A DNA stretch of 7,225 nucleotides from Microbacteriaceae bacterium UBA4731 (lineage in GTDB: Bacteria > Actinomycetota > Actinomycetes > Actinomycetales > Microbacteriaceae), in assembly GCA_002404115.1 (NCBI GenBank), contig DHJB01000072.1:1-7225 (forward strand), given 5' to 3'. Made by a program: the position numbers and the translations under genes. Under the pieces are notes generated by a model. The model was not told the origin of the DNA. It did not search any database and saw nothing but the letters and a program-made list of their open reading frames with translations. Below are positions 6,378 through 7,225 of this stretch, piece after piece. Position 1 is the stretch's first letter, and the number at the start of each line of letters is the position of its first letter.

Positions 6378-7075
6378 ACCGTGATCAGCTCCTTGAGACC
6401 CTCGAAGGTCTTGTCGCCGATGCCGGTCACGTTGCGCAGGTCGTCGACGCTGCCGAACCGGCCGTTCTTCGTGCGGTAGTCGATGATCCGCTGCGCCATG
6501 GCCGGCCCGATCCGCGGAAGGGTGTCGAGCTCGGCGGCGGTCGCCGTGTTCAGGTTGACCTTGCCGCCGGCCGCGACGCCACCCATTCCAGGCGGCGCCC
6601 CGGCCGCGGATGCCCCGGGTGGGGCGCCGGGCTGCGCCTCCCCGCGGCGCGGCACGTAGAGCTGTTCCCCGTCGCTGACCTTCCTGGCGAGGTTGATACC
6701 GGCCGGGTCGGCGGTCTTGGTGAGCCCGCCGGCCGCCGCCACGACATCCATCACCCTGGCCCCGTCACGCAACTCGAACAGGCCGGGTCGCCGGACCGCG
6801 CCCAGAACGTGCACAAAAATGATTCCGCCGGTCGCGGCCGGCGACGCAGCGGGGCCGGGCGCAGTGACCACGCCGGCGGGTGTGCCGGCTCCAACCGGCT
6901 CGACGACCCGGTGCCCGGCCTGCTGACCGACCGCCGACACGATGACGGCCGTCACGAGCGCGGCAATGAGGAGCACAACGGCGGCGCCGACCCCGATCCG
7001 CACGCGCGCGTGCTGCGTGGTGCGCGCCGCGGGGGCGAGCCGCGCGAGAGCGTCGATCGGCGCGTCAGGATCCAT
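6374..7075 (-). CDS. comEA: ComEA-type DNA receptor (SLBB plus helix-hairpin-helix)
   Basis: A 233-residue membrane-anchored DNA-binding protein that captures double-stranded DNA outside the membrane and passes it to ComEC. A short basic cytoplasmic tail (1-26) is followed by one transmembrane helix (about 27-49). A linker rich in Pro, Ala and Gly leads to an SLBB domain (about 85-143, with FVHVLGAVRRPGLFEL and VPRRG). A second Pro/Gly/Ala linker (148-171) and tandem helix-hairpin-helix motifs close the protein: VNLNTATAAELDTLPRIGP at 173-191 and NVTGIGDKTFEGLKEL at 215-230. This is the usual Gram-positive ComEA architecture, complete in length. No Shine-Dalgarno precedes the ATG at 7075; a TAACCT hexamer six bases upstream suggests leaderless transcription. 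It is the first gene of the likely comEA-comEC-holA operon. No pilus or pseudopilus genes are visible here. Confidence 0.97.
   Translation of the reverse strand: MDPDAPIDALARLAPAARTTQHARVRIGVGAAVVLLIAALVTAVIVSAVGQQAGHRVVEPVGAGTPAGVVTAPGPAASPAATGGIIFVHVLGAVRRPGLFELRDGARVMDVVAAAGGLTKTADPAGINLARKVSDGEQLYVPRRGEAQPGAPPGASAAGAPPGMGGVAAGGKVNLNTATAAELDTLPRIGPAMAQRIIDYRTKNGRFGSVDDLRNVTGIGDKTFEGLKELITV
6389..6394 (-). promoter_or_regulatory. comEC ribosome binding site inside comEA
   Basis: AAGGAG on the minus strand lies within the last codons of comEA, 11 bases before the comEC ATG. Together with the ATGA overlap it fixes the comEC start and indicates coupled translation. Confidence 0.7.
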
Positions 7076-7081
7076 CCCGGC

Positions 7082-7087
7082 AGGTTA
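7082..7087 (-). promoter_or_regulatory. Candidate -10 element for comEA (leaderless)
   Basis: TAACCT on the minus strand fits TANNNT and is followed by six bases (GCCGGG) and the comEA ATG. No Shine-Dalgarno sequence is present in this GC-rich stretch. A -35 element is not obvious at 16-18 bp upstream. Confidence 0.5.
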
Positions 7088-7225
7088 GGCAGCTGGCCGA
7101 CCCCGCCGGCGCCGCTCACCCCGACCCGTGCGCAACCCGCCCGCACCTCCGCCTGTGGAGGCTTCTTCCTCGGATTCTCCCCCTCGCGAAACAGCAGTCG
7201 TGGTCGTTAAGAGGCGCTCATAACG
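7088..7225 (-). other. Region upstream of comEA; possible tail of a preceding gene
   Basis: Three minus-strand readings enter from the right edge. One stays open for 46 codons before a TAA at 7087-7085, giving a Gly/Glu/Arg-rich low-complexity tail. Its third codon positions are not strongly G/C, unlike the true genes here, so coding is doubtful. The other two frames stop at once (TAA at 7209-7207, TGA at 7220-7218), and either could be the end of an upstream gene. A weak 5-bp hairpin (CCTCC/GGAGG, 7146-7161) and a 21-bp imperfect palindrome at the edge are also present. I cannot name an upstream gene. Confidence 0.3.
7205..7225. repeat. Imperfect 21-bp palindrome at the right edge
   Basis: CGTTAAGAG and CTCATAACG form 9-base arms with one mismatch around a central GCG. 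It lies about 130 bp upstream of comEA. It may be an operator, the stem of a terminator of an upstream gene, or chance; the window ends exactly at its outer base, so its full extent is unknown. Confidence 0.55.

Noticed and set aside
6209..7210. Plus-strand reading frame of 333 codons
   Set aside because: It is antisense to comEA and the comEC start, and its composition is that of a shadow frame.

Overview
The window is a high-GC (roughly two-thirds G+C by eye) actinobacterial chromosome segment. Gene content, gene order and protein style fit Micrococcales, most likely Microbacteriaceae; that placement is inference, since no rRNA or other taxonomic marker is present. Most of it is conserved core genome. 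On the minus strand, reading right to left, lie comEA, comEC and holA, then (after rpsT and an alpha/beta hydrolase gene, both on the plus strand) an amidohydrolase gene and the 5' end of lepA, which runs off the left edge.

Layout by position: 1-203 lepA (EF-4) start, minus; 242-1468 amidohydrolase-superfamily enzyme, minus; 1469-1539 a 71-bp divergent promoter region; 1540-2331 alpha/beta hydrolase, plus; 2332-2450 rpsT leader with a candidate promoter and a stem-loop; 2451-2714 rpsT (ribosomal protein S20), plus; 2761-2791 a textbook intrinsic terminator; 2824-2942 a repeat-rich intergenic stretch (a compound inverted repeat plus an 18-nt tandem repeat that runs into the holA stop); 2939-3967 holA (DNA polymerase III delta), minus; 3996-6377 comEC, minus; 6374-7075 comEA, minus; 7076-7225 upstream region with an imperfect palindrome at the right edge. 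No gene-free stretch exceeds 300 bases; the longest is 2715-2938.

comEA and comEC overlap by four bases (ATGA) and holA starts 28 bases after comEC, so the three look like one transcript encoding a DNA-uptake receptor, its membrane channel with nuclease-like domain, and a clamp-loader subunit. rpsT and lepA are translation genes. The two hydrolases between rpsT and lepA are metabolic genes of unknown substrate.

A recurring regulatory pattern is visible: comEA, the amidohydrolase and the alpha/beta hydrolase all lack a properly spaced Shine-Dalgarno sequence, and each has a TANNNT hexamer exactly six bases before its ATG. This is the arrangement expected for leaderless mRNAs in actinobacteria. 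I see no CRISPR array, transposase, phage gene, toxin-antitoxin pair, or convincing undescribed multi-gene system. The least explained sequence is the repeat block between rpsT and holA.
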